From the NCBI GenBank assembly GCA_026120185.1, contig JANUWF010001659.1, positions 4,340,001-4,404,000 on the forward strand: DNA of 64,000 nt, in the 5' to 3' direction. Source of the stretch: Voacanga thouarsii. Its lineage: Eukaryota > Streptophyta > Magnoliopsida > Gentianales > Apocynaceae. Within the stretch, counting starts at the first letter, position 1, and every line of letters begins with the position of its first letter. Position numbers and translations under genes: made by a program. Shown here piece by piece: positions 34,313 through 45,669 of the stretch. The notes under the pieces are model-generated. The model had not been told where the DNA came from, searched no databases, and saw nothing but the letters and a program-made list of their open reading frames with translations.

Positions 34313-35683
34313 TCATTTCTTTCCATAGTCGAGATCACGTAGATTGGTTTTAGTATTGCCTGGAGGTGATCCCACTTGCTGATCTCCAAGTAGTTTAGCT
34401 AGTTGACCAATTTGATTCTCAAGGTTGTGCATTGATGCCTCCAACTTTCTTGTGGTTGCATCTACTCCCTGAAATCGAGTTTCCGTAGCATTTACCAGTT
34501 GATTAACCAACTCTTCCAATGATGGCTTAGGTGGTGGAAGAAGTTTGAGTTCTTTGGTTCTAAAAAATGGAAGAAGCCTTCCAAGATTGGTTTTAGTTGT
34601 TCCATGCAAAGTTAGGATGATTACTCCAACCAGGATTATAACTGGTACTATAGGAATTATTACCTTATCGTCCATTACCCACAAACGCAGCTTATTCTAA
34701 CAACTCTTGTGATGACCGCATATTTAGGCACACATAGTTTGGATACCCTTTCCCAAAAAAATCAAAACTCACATTCATTACCTATCTTGGGAAGGAGACA
34801 TTACCAATTAATCCATCTTTTACATTATTACCTCCACTTTAGCCTCCAAAGCCGCCATTGCATCTACCATGTGTTCTCTATAGAAGAAAATTCTTGACCT
34901 TGAACTACCCCAGGCATAGTTGTTTGTGGCTAAATTTTCAATCAAATCAAATACCTCTTCCTGGGTTTTAGAATTAATGGAGCCTCCTACAAATGGATTA
35001 ACTAATTGCCTAGTAGCAAAGCTCAAACCACTGTGAAAGATATGCATTTTCATACCCAACTCAAACCCAATGTGAGGATGCTTTCTAAGCATTTTCTTAA
35101 ACCTTTCCCATCACTCATAAAGGTTTGCAAACTCTACTTGTTGGAAGGTAAAAATATTAGTCTTATGTTTGGATATTCTAGTTGGGGAAAAATATTTTGC
35201 CAAGAACTTTTTAGCTAAAGCATTCCAAGTTGTAATGGCTCCGATTGGCAAAGATTTTAACTACAATTTCTCTCTATCTCTCAAGGGAAAAGGAAAATGC
35301 CTTAGTTTGATGGCATCTTCAGAAATACAATTCATTTTAAAAGTGTTAGAGATTTCTTAAAAACTTGTAATATGGACATTGGGATCTTCCTCAGGTTGCC
35401 CATCAAATTGTATCATGTTTTGGATCATTTGGATTATATTGAGATTTATTTTAAAGTTATTAGCCTCTATCCTAGGATTCGTAATACTCGAGCCCGTACC
35501 CGAGATTGCTGGTTTCACAAAATTGTCCATAGTCCTCCTATTACGACCATTACCACCATTGTTGGGTTGATTAACCTCTATGTCTTTCCTTATTCGTTCA
35601 CTCAGAACCTTTCTAACCTTTGTAAGGGTTCTCTTGATCTTAGGATCAAGATCTACAATGTCAAATTTAGATCCTTAGGTCAT
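34313..35683 (-). pseudogene. Athila-type gag
   Basis: The likely start at 35683 has a stop two codons later, then SKFDIVDLDPKIKRTL. The capsid follows with IEANNFKINLNIIQMIQ, GQPEEDPNVHI, MNCISEDAIKLRHFPF and FANLYE, stop, WERFKKMLRKHPHIGFE. After that come FHSGLSFATRQLVNPFVGG, KTQEEVFDLIENLATNNYAW, a degenerate CxxC-HH zinc-binding region and SYNPGWSNHPNFAWNN (in a shifted frame). It ends with MHNLENQIGQLAKLL. These are the signature segments of Athila gag in the right order. Stops and a pair of frame changes inactivate it. Confidence 0.88.
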
Positions 35684-35930
35684 ACACTAAGGGCAAGGTT
35701 AACAAAAAATAGAAAATAGTATGATTATAGAATTTACAGGTTAGACAATTACTACATCTTCAAAAATTAAGTTAGAGAAATTACAACATGTAGGGCTATT
35801 AAAGTACAAGTATACAAGAAAATAAAATATCACACCTATTCATACAAGGAAAGTATATACATATTTACATATAGACATATACATATATAAACATGGTTAA
35901 GTCAACAAAATCAAGGCTTTCATGATATTG
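35684..35930 (-). other. Leader of the minus-strand Athila-type element
   Basis: These 250 bp lie between the primer site and the gag start. They are AT-rich with ATATAC microrepeats, and no coding is visible. Confidence 0.6.
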
Positions 35931-35953
35931 TTCCCTAGCAACGGTGCCAAAAA
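35931..35953 (-). promoter_or_regulatory. Primer-binding site of the minus-strand Athila-type element
   Basis: The minus strand reads TTGGCACCGTTGCTAGGGAA right after the LTR-C end. This closely fits the TTGGCGCCGTTGCCGGGGAA sequence of Athila/Tat elements and is better preserved than the plus-strand copy at 20934. Confidence 0.85.
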
Positions 35954-35955
35954 CA

Positions 35956-37314
35956 TGATACATAAATTTTGGATGTATAAAAATCATCAAATTTAAATCC
36001 ATGCCTTAGTCAAGTTTAAATTAATACATTAGTCCCAAAATACACATACAAGTAAGTATACTCATCAAAAGCATAGTATAGGGAATTAACGAGTATCGAT
36101 CCTCAAAGGAACAAGTACACACTAACTACTTTTCATTCATTGTTTAACCAACCAAATAAAGTGAAAAAATAAAGAAAGAAAAAATAATGAAATATATACT
36201 ACTCAAGGATGGAGGAATATATAATTAGACAAATATTCTTGAAAACATGACCATGAACCACTTGCCAATTATCACAATCAATTATTATCTTTATCTTATG
36301 AAGGATTTAAAATAGACCCACTTCATTTGTAATCCATGGAATCACTATCTTCTAGTTAAATTAGTAAACATATTTTGTCTCAACCAATTTATCCAAAAGA
36401 TGCATTAAAATCAATCCTTATATAAACCCCTATATTCTAAGTGATATAAAATATGAAATTAGTCAATGATTCCATATTCTAGCAATCATCAACTAACTTT
36501 TGATTACACTAGTTTTTAACAATTAACCCCATTTTCAAGCAAGTTAAGAGATAACAAATATAAAATAACTAACAAGTTAACTAGTTTTTAATAGAAGCCA
36601 TTACCAACCCCTTTTTTAAACAAGTTAATAACAAAAACCAATCAACCAACTCCGTAAGTAATCAAATACTAAGAAAAATAATTAATTAATCAAAAGACTA
36701 AATTACTTAATAAATCATGAATCCCAAAAACAGTGTCAAATTACAATGGAAATATTCAATACATATTTGTTTAAGAAAAAGAAAACAAAGGTAAAACAAA
36801 GCACTCATAAACAAGCCTCATTCTTCTCATTTGAAGACTCTCTTAAACATTCCTCATTGATTTGATGAATTCCTCCTTCAATAAGTAATTTTCTGATTTG
36901 AGTTTTATCTTTTTCTTGTTTAAATAGCCTTCCCAGATGATAAAATTTGCCCCCTAAGAGTTCTAGGCCGGGTAGAGATTATAAAACTCTAAAACTCTTG
37001 AAAATTACCAAATCTCCTCAAAAATTGGAAAGTTTGTCGACATGGACCAGATTAGAGCCGACACCGGCTTGGAGGGTCACGATCGGCGCCCACTGTGCTC
37101 TGGTCAGCCCAGTCTTGCTCTGTTTTTCCAGAATGGGGTTGGTGTCGGTTCTGTAGGTCACGACTGGCACAAATCGTACTCTAACGATGACAGTTTTGTA
37201 GGTGTTTTGTCATTTTCTGCAATAAAATTCTAAAATACCTTTCTAAGGGTAAAATACCAAATATGAAGGAATATACCAAGTTATTATGACAAAAGAATCA
37301 CAAAACACCCTCAA
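35956..37314 (-). repeat. LTR-C, larger part: 5' LTR of the minus-strand Athila-type element
   Basis: It is highly similar to LTR-A, with its inner end next to the primer site. Its outer 40 bp are found beyond gypsy-2 (49761-49802), because gypsy-2 inserted at the sequence ACCCTCAA near the LTR's 5' end. It includes copies of the GCGCC-type motif at about 37060-37190. Confidence 0.88.
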
Positions 37315-39182
37315 TGTAATGCCATGCATTTTAACCTTCAATTGGCTATTACTTATAATAGGATGAGAATTTTAATCAATGGCCAGAACAAAAGATGATC
37401 AGTGTAGTGAAACAAATAGTTTAGCATAATAGTATTTTGTCGGGACCTGGATTTAATTATTGGATTTGTTCTACTCGTACCTAAATCTTCAGAAAGCTAC
37501 TATTGTTAAAAAAAATAAGAATTTGAGGATACACTATGAATGAAAATTGATCAGTGCGATGAAACACACATTTTGGAGTGAAATAAGTTATTCGGGTTAT
37601 CAGGGGCATTTTCATCATTTTGACCGCACCTGCAACTTTGATCCAAAATTTGACCAAAATAAGATAGAATTGAAGGATTTAAGTATTACCAATGGATTTG
37701 GTGAAGTTTTTGGAGTCAAATGGTGAAATAAAATATTGTTTCGTTTCGGACTTGATTTTCGTCATTTCTGATAAAAATAGAAAATCGCAATTAAAAACGG
37801 TGCATGTGGCATTTTGTGATTGGTAGCTGATGAGCATGTGACAATTTATGAGAGGTTGCATGAAGAATTCATGCAAGATGCATAGAATTAACGAATTACA
37901 AAATAAATAGAGAACGATGTGCATTTTTGTGATTGGAACACATCATTTGTTGGCCATTTAATTAAGGCCTTGTGCAATTTAATTGGCCAATATTTAGATC
38001 ATGAAAAGGTGTTTGAATGGCTAAAAATTAGAGAAGAAGTCAGCAACCTCAATAGAGAAAAGAAGAAGACATTTTGTAAAGGAAAATTAAGTAAATGGTG
38101 TGTAATTTTTCAATTTGAACACACCTACACATTAGCTACCATACAATGGATTGAATTAAAATTCTCTTGGCCAAAATCTGATGAGAAATGGTGGTGGGAA
38201 GGCTATTTAACAGCTATAATTTCGGCAGTCACAAGGAAGGAAAAATGAGAAAATAAAGAAATTAGCAAAAAGTGAGAGAAATGATAGCTAGTGTGTGTTA
38301 CTAGTGTATTGTATGTGTTCTTGAGAGATTCTTGGAGCAAAACACAACAAGGAGCTCAAAATACAAGGTAAAATCCTACCTTGCTAGAATTAAAGTTGTT
38401 GTTGGGTGAATGATGATCATTTTGATTTTAATTTTAACATGAAAACATGATTTTCATGTCTTGATGTTAGATCAAAAGCTAAAGTTTATGAACTTTATGT
38501 ATGAACTTTGCACAACCTTATGTATGCTAGCTGACTAGAACACTTATGGATAATGTTTTGTGTGATGAAGGATTGAGTATTCATGGTAGTTTGAAGGGTT
38601 GATCTTATTTTATGAAATAAGTATAAAAGTGGAAGGATTAATTATGTTAGATTTTGATTGAAAGAAGTGAAGTTGTGTTGAATAAACATGACTTGAATAA
38701 GTTACTGGAATCTGAAAATTGAAGGATCAAAGAGGATTTGAAGAGAAAATTGAATGATGTTAATGTTCTCAAGGCGTTAAAGGTTAAGGGATAGTAAAGC
38801 ATAACATGAATGCTTGAAGAAGGACAAACTACTGGGCTGTTTTTGCTCTGTATTGTTTCAGTGAAACTTGAGCTCAGGAAAGCCTATATAGAATTAAAGT
38901 TAAGAGTCTTATGGTCATTTTGGTATATCATATAGCCAAATTGGAGTTGTGGATTGAATGTTATGTGCAAAACAAAATCATGTTTCAAGCAGTGGAATTC
39001 TAGAAAATTAGTTCGAAAATGGATGAACTTAAGGATGATTAATTATCTGATTTCAGGTGATATGAGTGAGAAACATGGAGTTAATACCTTGTATATGAAG
39101 TGAGGAAGAATATGGAAATGGAAAACAAAAGAATTAATCAAATGATGAAAAAACGACATGAACGAAAGTTGAATGTTTTCCT

Positions 39183-39250
39183 TAACCGTCGCCCTGTCAG
39201 CTAAATGTTGGCTACCCATTGGGTACGTCAGCTAAACATCGGCTATTTTT
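39183..39250 (+). repeat. GC-rich CGTCGGCTA-type array in gypsy-2 5' LTR
   Basis: Imperfect copies such as CGTCAGCTAAACATCGGCTA stand in AT-rich DNA at the same place as in the other three family members. Several CG sites are already changed to TG or CA. Confidence 0.75.
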
Positions 39251-40606
39251 TGACCAAACACGACTAAACCTAAAAGCGATGTTTGATGTAGGTTTCTCGG
39301 TAAACGGCCAGCGACACATTGAAAACGGTGTAATTGATGGTTGAACGGCCTTGAATGGGAAAAGTTCATTGGGGCATTAGGTAAGTCTCTTTGATTTCTA
39401 AAACCTTTTAAAAGCTAGTGTGCTTCACTTTTAAATGCTATGTTTTATACCGCTTTGAAAATCCCTGAATATATTTAAGGTTTATCTGAGCAAGATTTAC
39501 TTTATGCCATTTTGGGTTCGAATGAACTTCATAATTGGCTTGGAAACCTTAACGGATGATTAAACCATGAATTTTGTGAATTTGGTCCTTTTTGGATTAA
39601 ATATTTAGGATTTTCTGAAAATGGTTATTTTTTAAATCGGGTATTCACAAATTGACTAGAATGCCCTTATTAGAACATTTTGTGGAAACATAATTGGAAA
39701 CTTTGAATTTAATTATTTTTTAGGATTGGAATTCTGGATTTGTTGAAATAAGTTCCTTTGGAAATTGGGCATTTGGAAAATGATCCAAATATCCTTATTT
39801 GAATGTTTTATGAAAACTTTTAGAATCGGGTATTTGGTAAATGACCACAATATCCTTATTGGAACTTTTGTGAACACATTCAAATCGGGTAAGGGTAAAA
39901 TGACCTGAATACCGTTGAAAAGTCTTTTGGAATCCAGTATGGGTAAAATGACCCGAATACTCTTAAAAATGACTTTTGAGATCAAGTACCAGTAAAATGA
40001 CCCGAATGCTCTTGGAAACTTGTTTTGATGTATGAGAAGAACTCTTTACCATCTTTCAACATGGTTATGGAAAATGATCTCTCGATATGAGATTGACTTT
40101 CGGAAAACGACATTTTAATCCTAAAAATTACTTTATTGGTCTGATTTGCCTATGGAATGAATTGATTGGCACTACGGAACTTATAGAATTTATTATCTGA
40201 CTTGCGAGTCAGTGGGATCAAATTCTGAAAAATGATATTTTGTCCCAAAAATGTTTGTTTTGAAAATTCTGTAGAAATAAATAACCCTCTGGCCTGATCA
40301 ATCAATAGGGGTTAGTATTGGTAACATTAAGTACTCAGCAAGAACATTGATCTTTGTATTAGACGGTCCCCAGTAACCTAGCTAGTTCTGGGGTATGTCT
40401 TACTCCAAACTGGGCAACAGGACATTGAGATAAGTCATCCTGGCTAGCCATTTAGCACCTGGCAATTGTCGCGTCTGCACGCATATTTTTTGTGAGTCAT
40501 TCGCTGAATGCCGGGTGGGGACACTTGGTGCGTTTGACTTCTTGCCGCCTCAATGGTGATTGACGTCAAAATTGGGACCCCTAGTTTACAATGGCAAGAG
40601 TGTGCT

Positions 40607-40759
40607 GCGGTACACTTGGTATGCTACGGTTTGCCTATTATTTATTCTTAGTATAGTGCAGTGTACTTGGTATGCTGTGGTATACCTATTATTTATTCTC
40701 AATACACTGCAGTGTACTTGATATACTGTGGTATACCTATTATTCTTTCTTAGTAGTAC
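40607..40759 (+). repeat. Three 51-bp tandem repeats in gypsy-2 5' LTR
   Basis: Three consecutive units of 51 bp start at 40607, 40658 and 40709. Each begins GC(A/G)GTACACTTGGTATGC-like and contains CTATTATTTATTCT. The period is exact; single-base differences separate the copies. The 3' LTR has about two related units. Confidence 0.85.
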
Positions 40760-40809
40760 GCTATGGTGTGGATCTAGATTTGGACCTTGCATACTTTGTT
40801 GGTTCTTTG

Positions 40810-40828
40810 TTATAAAGACCCCTTGTCT
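40810..40828 (+). promoter_or_regulatory. TATA-like motif in gypsy-2 5' LTR
   Basis: TTATAAAGACCCCTTGTC lies 86 bp before the LTR end. This is the presumed promoter of gypsy-2 genomic RNA. Confidence 0.55.
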
Positions 40829-40898
40829 GGGTAACTGGACATGGCAACACCCGGTTTTGATATGCTTCTGCTGTTACTTTTAGTAGGGGTGTTATAAT

Positions 40899-40910
40899 TG
40901 GTATCAGAGC
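40899..40910 (+). promoter_or_regulatory. Primer-binding site of gypsy-2 (tRNA-iMet)
   Basis: TGGTATCAGAGC is a perfect complement to the 3' end of plant initiator tRNA-Met and starts two bases after the LTR. Confidence 0.95.
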
Positions 40911-40971
40911 ATAGTATTATACAACTGTGATATCGTCATAGGAATTATTAGAATTCTTTCATTGTGTGGGT

Positions 40972-41088
40972 ATGATAGATAGGAGTGATAAGGGCAAGCG
41001 CCCAATGGATGACAGCAACGATGGGGGGAAGAAAGAGACAGGTGAGAGCTTGGGTGTGAATAGACTTGAGAAGATTAGATCGATCTAA
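40972..41088 (+). CDS. Short N-terminal ORF of gypsy-2
   Basis: The 38-residue frame starts MIDRSDKGKRPMDDSNDGGK about 60 bp after the primer site and is closed by a TAA. It is charged and has no known domain. It is probably the first part of the acidic pre-gag protein, truncated by mutation, because a strongly acidic coding-like stretch follows downstream. Confidence 0.4.
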   Translation: MIDRSDKGKRPMDDSNDGGKKETGESLGVNRLEKIRSI

Positions 41089-41269
41089 CGAGTAGGCATG
41101 CCAGGACGTGTCATTTTGATATGACCTGGCCCTGGCCACCATCATGTCTTCTGTCTCGCCGGGAGTAGATTTGACCCAGCAATACTTGTTATTACTCCAT
41201 TTGCGCGAGACTTTAGTCTGGAAAGGACATCTACTCCCCATAAGACATCATCGTCACTTACCCAACCGA

Positions 41270-41650
41270 GAAAGGTAGATAGCGATTCTAACGAGACTGA
41301 TAGTGATCTTAAGCCATATTATCAAGGTTATAATAAGGAGGATAGTATCCCCGACAATACAATGTTGTCTTAGGATGATAAAGAGGTATTTGGCAAGGAT
41401 ATTCCTGGAGTATTAGAGGAAGAGACACCAGGATTGGAGACTGCTGAGGCAGGAAGGGACCAGAGGTACCCGAGATGGAGGTACCTGTGGTTGAGGAACT
41501 TGAGGAGGAGTTGGATATAGACCCAGAGATACTGGCTTAGTTGCATCCTGATATGGATAAAGATGTGGGATTTAATGCAATCGAGTCCTGCAAAGTTTCT
41601 ACTGATTTAGGACCTCTCATTTCAAATAGTAATAATGATATGTAGAAGGA
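41270..41650 (+). pseudogene. Acidic pre-gag coding remnant of gypsy-2
   Basis: With one stop and one frame change, the reading gives SDSNETDSDLKPYYQGYNKE, KEVFGKDIPGVLEEETPGLE and PVVEELEEELDIDPEIL. The composition (Asp/Glu/Ser/Pro-rich) and the place before gag match the acidic ORF of gypsy-1. I do not recognise a domain. Confidence 0.45.
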
Positions 41651-41944
41651 TGAGATGTAGAGATATAAAGTAGAATATGTACAGTTCGACCAGTGTATAT
41701 GATGGTGTGCTCAGCACACAAAATTTTGTACTGACTTTGTGAATGCATATAAGTTATATTCCTGCTCTGCGCACTATATCCACTTTATGCCTACTTTCAA
41801 CCTTTATTACATTATTTTACCAGTAAAATCCTATGAACTGTATAGATTCCTCGTAAAAGAACGCCCAGACGATCGTCACAAACTACTTGAAATACACTTA
41901 AGACAGCAGTAGATGAAACACATGTGGGGGGTTCCCATCTTATA

Positions 41945-42250
41945 AATTTGGATCATCCTATGTTCTAAACCTTCCAGAAAATGGTTGATACCATTCAACA
42001 GTTGATTGAGACTATCACTAGAGCCATTGAGAAAGCTAGAATAAATGAAAATATAAGTAGGAGAAATCAAAGTGGATTTCAAGGTATGAGTCAGAAAAAT
42101 TCTGTAGGACACCGATGGCAGAAGAAAGAAAAAATGCAAAAGAGGGGAGGCCCAACTAGAGAACAACTCTCATTTACATACTTTAACTGTGGAGAAGTTA
42201 GGCATAAGAGTTTCAATTGCCCTCATCCTCGAAGGATAGGAAGAGGATGA
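41945..42250 (+). pseudogene. Gypsy-2 gag remnant: nucleocapsid only
   Basis: The open frame starts MVDTIQQLIETITRAIEKAR and runs through a basic region to a zinc knuckle, YFNCGEVRHKSFNC. The first cysteine of the CCHC motif is a tyrosine (TGC to TAC); the other three ligands remain. The capsid part that should precede it is not readable between about 41650 and 41945, so most of the capsid has been lost. Confidence 0.75.
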
Positions 42251-42389
42251 AGTCAACCTAGGGGAAATAATCATAGGCAAAGGTTAGGACTAGGAAGAAG
42301 GAAACCAGGACAAGTTTTTATCTCTAGAACGGACTCGCCAAACTACAAGTGAATGCTCAAGCAGTTGCATTGGAAAAGACGGATAATCA

Positions 42390-42700
42390 TGCCATCGTAA
42401 TGGAAGGTATGCTTCTTATTTTTTATCATAATGCTAAAGTATTGGTAGACCCTAGTTCTATACATTCCTTTGTTGCCAATTCATTTTTTAATTCTATGGG
42501 GGGAAGAAACTTCAAATGAAATGATTGTCAGTACCCCATTACGAAAGTAAATGAATAGTGAAAAAATACATAGGGGGTATAAGATCTTATAGAAAATGAA
42601 ATTTTGGGAGGAGATTTGATATATTTACCCATAGAGGATTATGATGATATCTTGGGTTTGGACTGGCTATTTCAGCATCATACTTAAATTGACTGTAGAC
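42390..42700 (+). pseudogene. Gypsy-2 aspartic protease remnant
   Basis: VLVDPSSIHSFVANSF (42440-42485) matches the chromovirus motif VLIDPGSTHSFV with the catalytic aspartate in place. Downstream comes LPIEDYDDILGLDWLFQHH, the conserved 'DYDVILGMDWL' block, before the link to RT. Frame changes lie between the two. Confidence 0.8.
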
Positions 42701-42738
42701 ATAAGATAGTACAATTATGTTGGCGTGGGAAACCTATA

Positions 42739-43620
42739 TTGGAATGTGTAGGTAAGGCTGGAAGGAAAAGTAATGTTTTTATATCAGAACTTAATGTCTG
42801 GAAGATGATTAGGAAAGGGTGCATTAGATACTTTACTGATGTGATTAATAAGCTAGGAAATGTTAAGAAACCGGAAGATGTCCCTGTGGTGAACGAATAT
42901 TTGGATGTGTTTATGGCAAAATTGAAAAAGTTACCACTAGAGAGAAAAGTAGTATTTTTTATTGATTTAGTGCCATCGGCAGAACTACTCTGAAGTGGCA
43001 CCTACAGAACTATAGGAGCCCAAGAAATAATTACAGGAATTAATAGAGCAAGGATTTATTTGGCCTAGGACTTCACTGTGGGGAGCACCTTTATTGTTTG
43101 TTAAGAAGAAAAATGGGTTACTACAAATATGTATAGATTATTGAGGGTTGAATAGAGTGCCGGTAAAGAATAAATATCCGTTGTCTATAGTTGATGAATT
43201 ATTTGACTAGTTACAAGGGGCAGGATGTTTTTCAAAAATTAGATTTGAGGCAAGGATATTACCAAGTTTGGATTCGAGAAGAGGATATACCAAAAACTAT
43301 ATTTAACACACGATATGGACATTTTAAGTTTGTAGTGATGCCCTTTAGTGTTACCAATACAGCTACTATTTTCATGGAATTGAAGTACTGAACCTTTTGG
43401 CCTTACATAGTTTTGTGGTTATGTTTATAGATGATATCCTGGTGTATTCTAAGAACCTTCAAGAACATAAACAACACCTTCAAAAAGTATTGGAAGGAAG
43501 GCCAAATTATATACAAAATTCAGTAAGTGTGAGTTTTGGCTACAAAAAGTAGCATTCTTGGGACACGTGATATCTAAAGACAGGATTATAGTAGATCTTG
43601 TAAAAGTTAAAGCGGTAGCC
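42739..43620 (+). pseudogene. Gypsy-2 reverse transcriptase
   Basis: The linker reads VPVVNEYLDVFMAKLKKLPL, followed by the palm and finger segments: [17 protein letters not shown], stop, [18 protein letters not shown], stop, [24 protein letters not shown]; and [18 protein letters not shown]. The catalytic FIDDILVYSK lies at about 43423-43452 in another frame. TAG and TGA stops stand where relatives have CAG or CGA codons. The active-site aspartates remain. Confidence 0.92.
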
Positions 43621-43639
43621 AATTAGAAACATCCCTAGA

Positions 43640-44235
43640 CTCCAACTAAAATACGAAGTTTTCTGAGATTAGTAGGATATTATTGGAGGTTTATTGAGGG
43701 ATTTTCTAAGATAGCTTCACCTTTGATGCGACTCACCTAAAAGAAAGTTCCTTATATTTAGACTAAAAAAAGTGGGAGAAGTTTTTAGGAACTAAAGAAA
43801 TGGTTATGTTTTGCTCCTATTTTAGCATTGCTAATGATGAACAAACCTTGCAAAGTGTACACTGACGTGTCGAAAGGAGGATTGGGAGGAGTGTTAATGC
43901 AGGAGAAAGAGGTGATAGCTTATATCTCTAGAAAATTGAAACCCCATGAGGAGAATTACCCTGCACATAACTTGGAATTAGCAGCTATTGTGTTTGCTCT
44001 TAAGAAATGGAGACATTATTTGCATAGAGCTGAGTTTAAAGTCTTTGCCAACTATAAAAGTTTGAAGTATGTTTTTTACTCAAAAAGATTTGAACATGAA
44101 GCAAAGTTGGTGGATAGAATTTTTGGAAGAATTCCAGTGTCCAATTAAATATTATCCTGGAGAAGCAAACATATCCTGCTACTAATTGAAACCTATCCTG
44201 CTACTAAGTAGCAGATGCCCTTAGTAGGAGGGCGA
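43640..44235 (+). pseudogene. Gypsy-2 RNase H
   Basis: The domain reads [40 protein letters not shown] and [12 protein letters not shown], and a late ADALSRR-like stretch near 44215. The third acidic residue is changed: FANYKSLKY in place of FTDYKSLKY. An insertion of a short repeated 'CCTGCTACTAA' stretch is seen near 44175-44210. The enzyme would be inactive even without its frame changes. Confidence 0.88.
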
Positions 44236-44499
44236 ATTTATCAATTCTTCAGATGCTAAGAATTCTAGAATCAGAAGCATTTGTAGTAGATGGAGAAATA
44301 AGGATGAGTAATATCTCTATTCAACTTGTATTCCTACAAAAGTTGAAGGAAGAGCAAGATAAAGATGGCGTGTTGCAAAAGTTAGTGCAAAAGAAGGTGG
44401 AGAAGGAAAGAGATGAATTCAAAAAGGACAATCATGGGATTATTTATTACCAAGCTCTTTATTTTATTCTAAAACAATCTACAATGAGATAAGATATTT

Positions 44500-45454
44500 T
44501 AACGGAAGCACATCGAAGTAAATATACCATCCATCCAAAAGCCGTAAATGTATCAAGACTTGGAACAACATTATTACTGGATTGGTATGAAGAAGGATAT
44601 TTCAGACTTTGTAGCTCGATGTTTAAATTGTCAATAGGTGATTGTAGATTGACTAACTAGGTCTGCTCATTTCATTTCCATTAACCAACGGTATTCCTTA
44701 GAAAAGTTAAGTAAAATCTATATGGAGGAAGTACTCAGACTACATGGAGTACCCTCTAGTATTGTGTCAGATCGAGGTCGTAGATTTTCTTCGAAGTTTT
44801 GGACTAAATTGCAGCAGAGACATAGGATAACATTGAAGTTTAGTACAACAGCACATCCACAGACGGTGGATAGACTGAACGAGTGAATAGACTTTTGGAA
44901 GGCATGTTACGGGCTTGCACTTTAGATTTTGGAACTAAGTGTATTGATAATTTGGCATATGCAGAATTCACATGCAATAATAGTTATCAATCAACAATTG
45001 GAATGACCCCACATGAGGCTTTATATGGAAGGAAATGTCAGTCCTCGCTATATTGGGAAAGTCTAGGATAAAGAACAGGTGAACAAGATGCCTTCGATCT
45101 TGAAAAAGTTCGACAGGTTGTGGAGATGATTAAAACTAAGTTGGAGGCAGCTCAGAGTAGATAGAAGAGTTATACGGATCGATGTAGGAGAGATTTGGAA
45201 TTTGTAGAAGGAGATCGTGTATTCTTAAAATTGACTCCACAACGACAATTGGGAATTAAAAGGCAAGGGAAGAAGTTAGCACCTAGGTACATTGGACTAT
45301 TCCCTATTGTCAAAAGGATTGGGAAGGTGGCTTATCGATTGTAGTTACCAGTGGAGCTTCAAGATATTCACGACGTGTTTCATGTTTTCCAACTTCAGAA
45401 GTATATAGATGATCCTGCACACATTTTGAATGAAGAGCCTATTGAGATGACTCC
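44500..45454 (+). pseudogene. Gypsy-2 integrase with internal deletion
   Basis: The zinc-binding region ends CLNCQ, stop, and then jumps straight to VIVD, stop, LTRSAHFISIN. The approximately 45 residues that should lie between, including the first catalytic aspartate (MDF), are missing. The second (VSDRGRRFSSKF) and the glutamate (TERV, after a frameshift in HPQT) are still readable. The rest of the core and C-terminus follow: NRLLEGMLRACTLDF, AYAEFTCNNSYQSTIGMTP, YGRKCQSSLYW and IHDVFHVFQLQKY. The protein is dead on several counts. Confidence 0.9.
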
Positions 45455-45630
45455 ACTTGAAGTATAAAGAATGGCCTATTAAAACCTTGGAGTATGCTAA
45501 AAAGGAATTGTGGAATAAAAAAAAAAATCCATTTGTGAAAGTATTATGAAATCATCATCTAACTCAAGACACAACTTGGGAAAAAGAAGTGAAGATGTTG
45601 AGAAAGTATCCAAAATTATTCCAAGTGTAA
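45455..45630 (+). pseudogene. Gypsy-2 chromodomain
   Basis: One frame reads KYKEWPIKTLEYAKKEL, NPFVKVL, stop, NHHLTQDTTWEKEVKMLRKY and PKLFQV, stop. The pattern (PIKILEY...LRN..IPFVKVLW.NHH...TWE.E..M...YP.LF) is that of the chromodomain at the end of plant chromovirus integrase. The stop again replaces the tryptophan of VLW, as in gypsy-1. The domain is otherwise continuous for about 55 residues. Confidence 0.88.
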
Positions 45631-45649
45631 GCCAATTTCGAAGAAGAAA

Positions 45650-45669
45650 ATTTTTGGAATGAGGGACAA
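45650..45669 (+). promoter_or_regulatory. Polypurine tract of gypsy-2
   Basis: TTTTTGGAATGAGGGACAA lies immediately before the TGTAATACC start of the 3' LTR. Confidence 0.8.

Larger units (their letters stand above)
37315..40896 (+). repeat. Gypsy-2 5' LTR (3.58 kb)
   Basis: It starts TGTAATGCCATGCATTTTAA and ends GGTGTTATA, where the last C has become T. It is colinear with the 3' LTR, except for the lack of a stretch of about 560 bp that the partner has around 49089-49644. A 51-bp unit is present three times near its 3' end. Confidence 0.92.
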
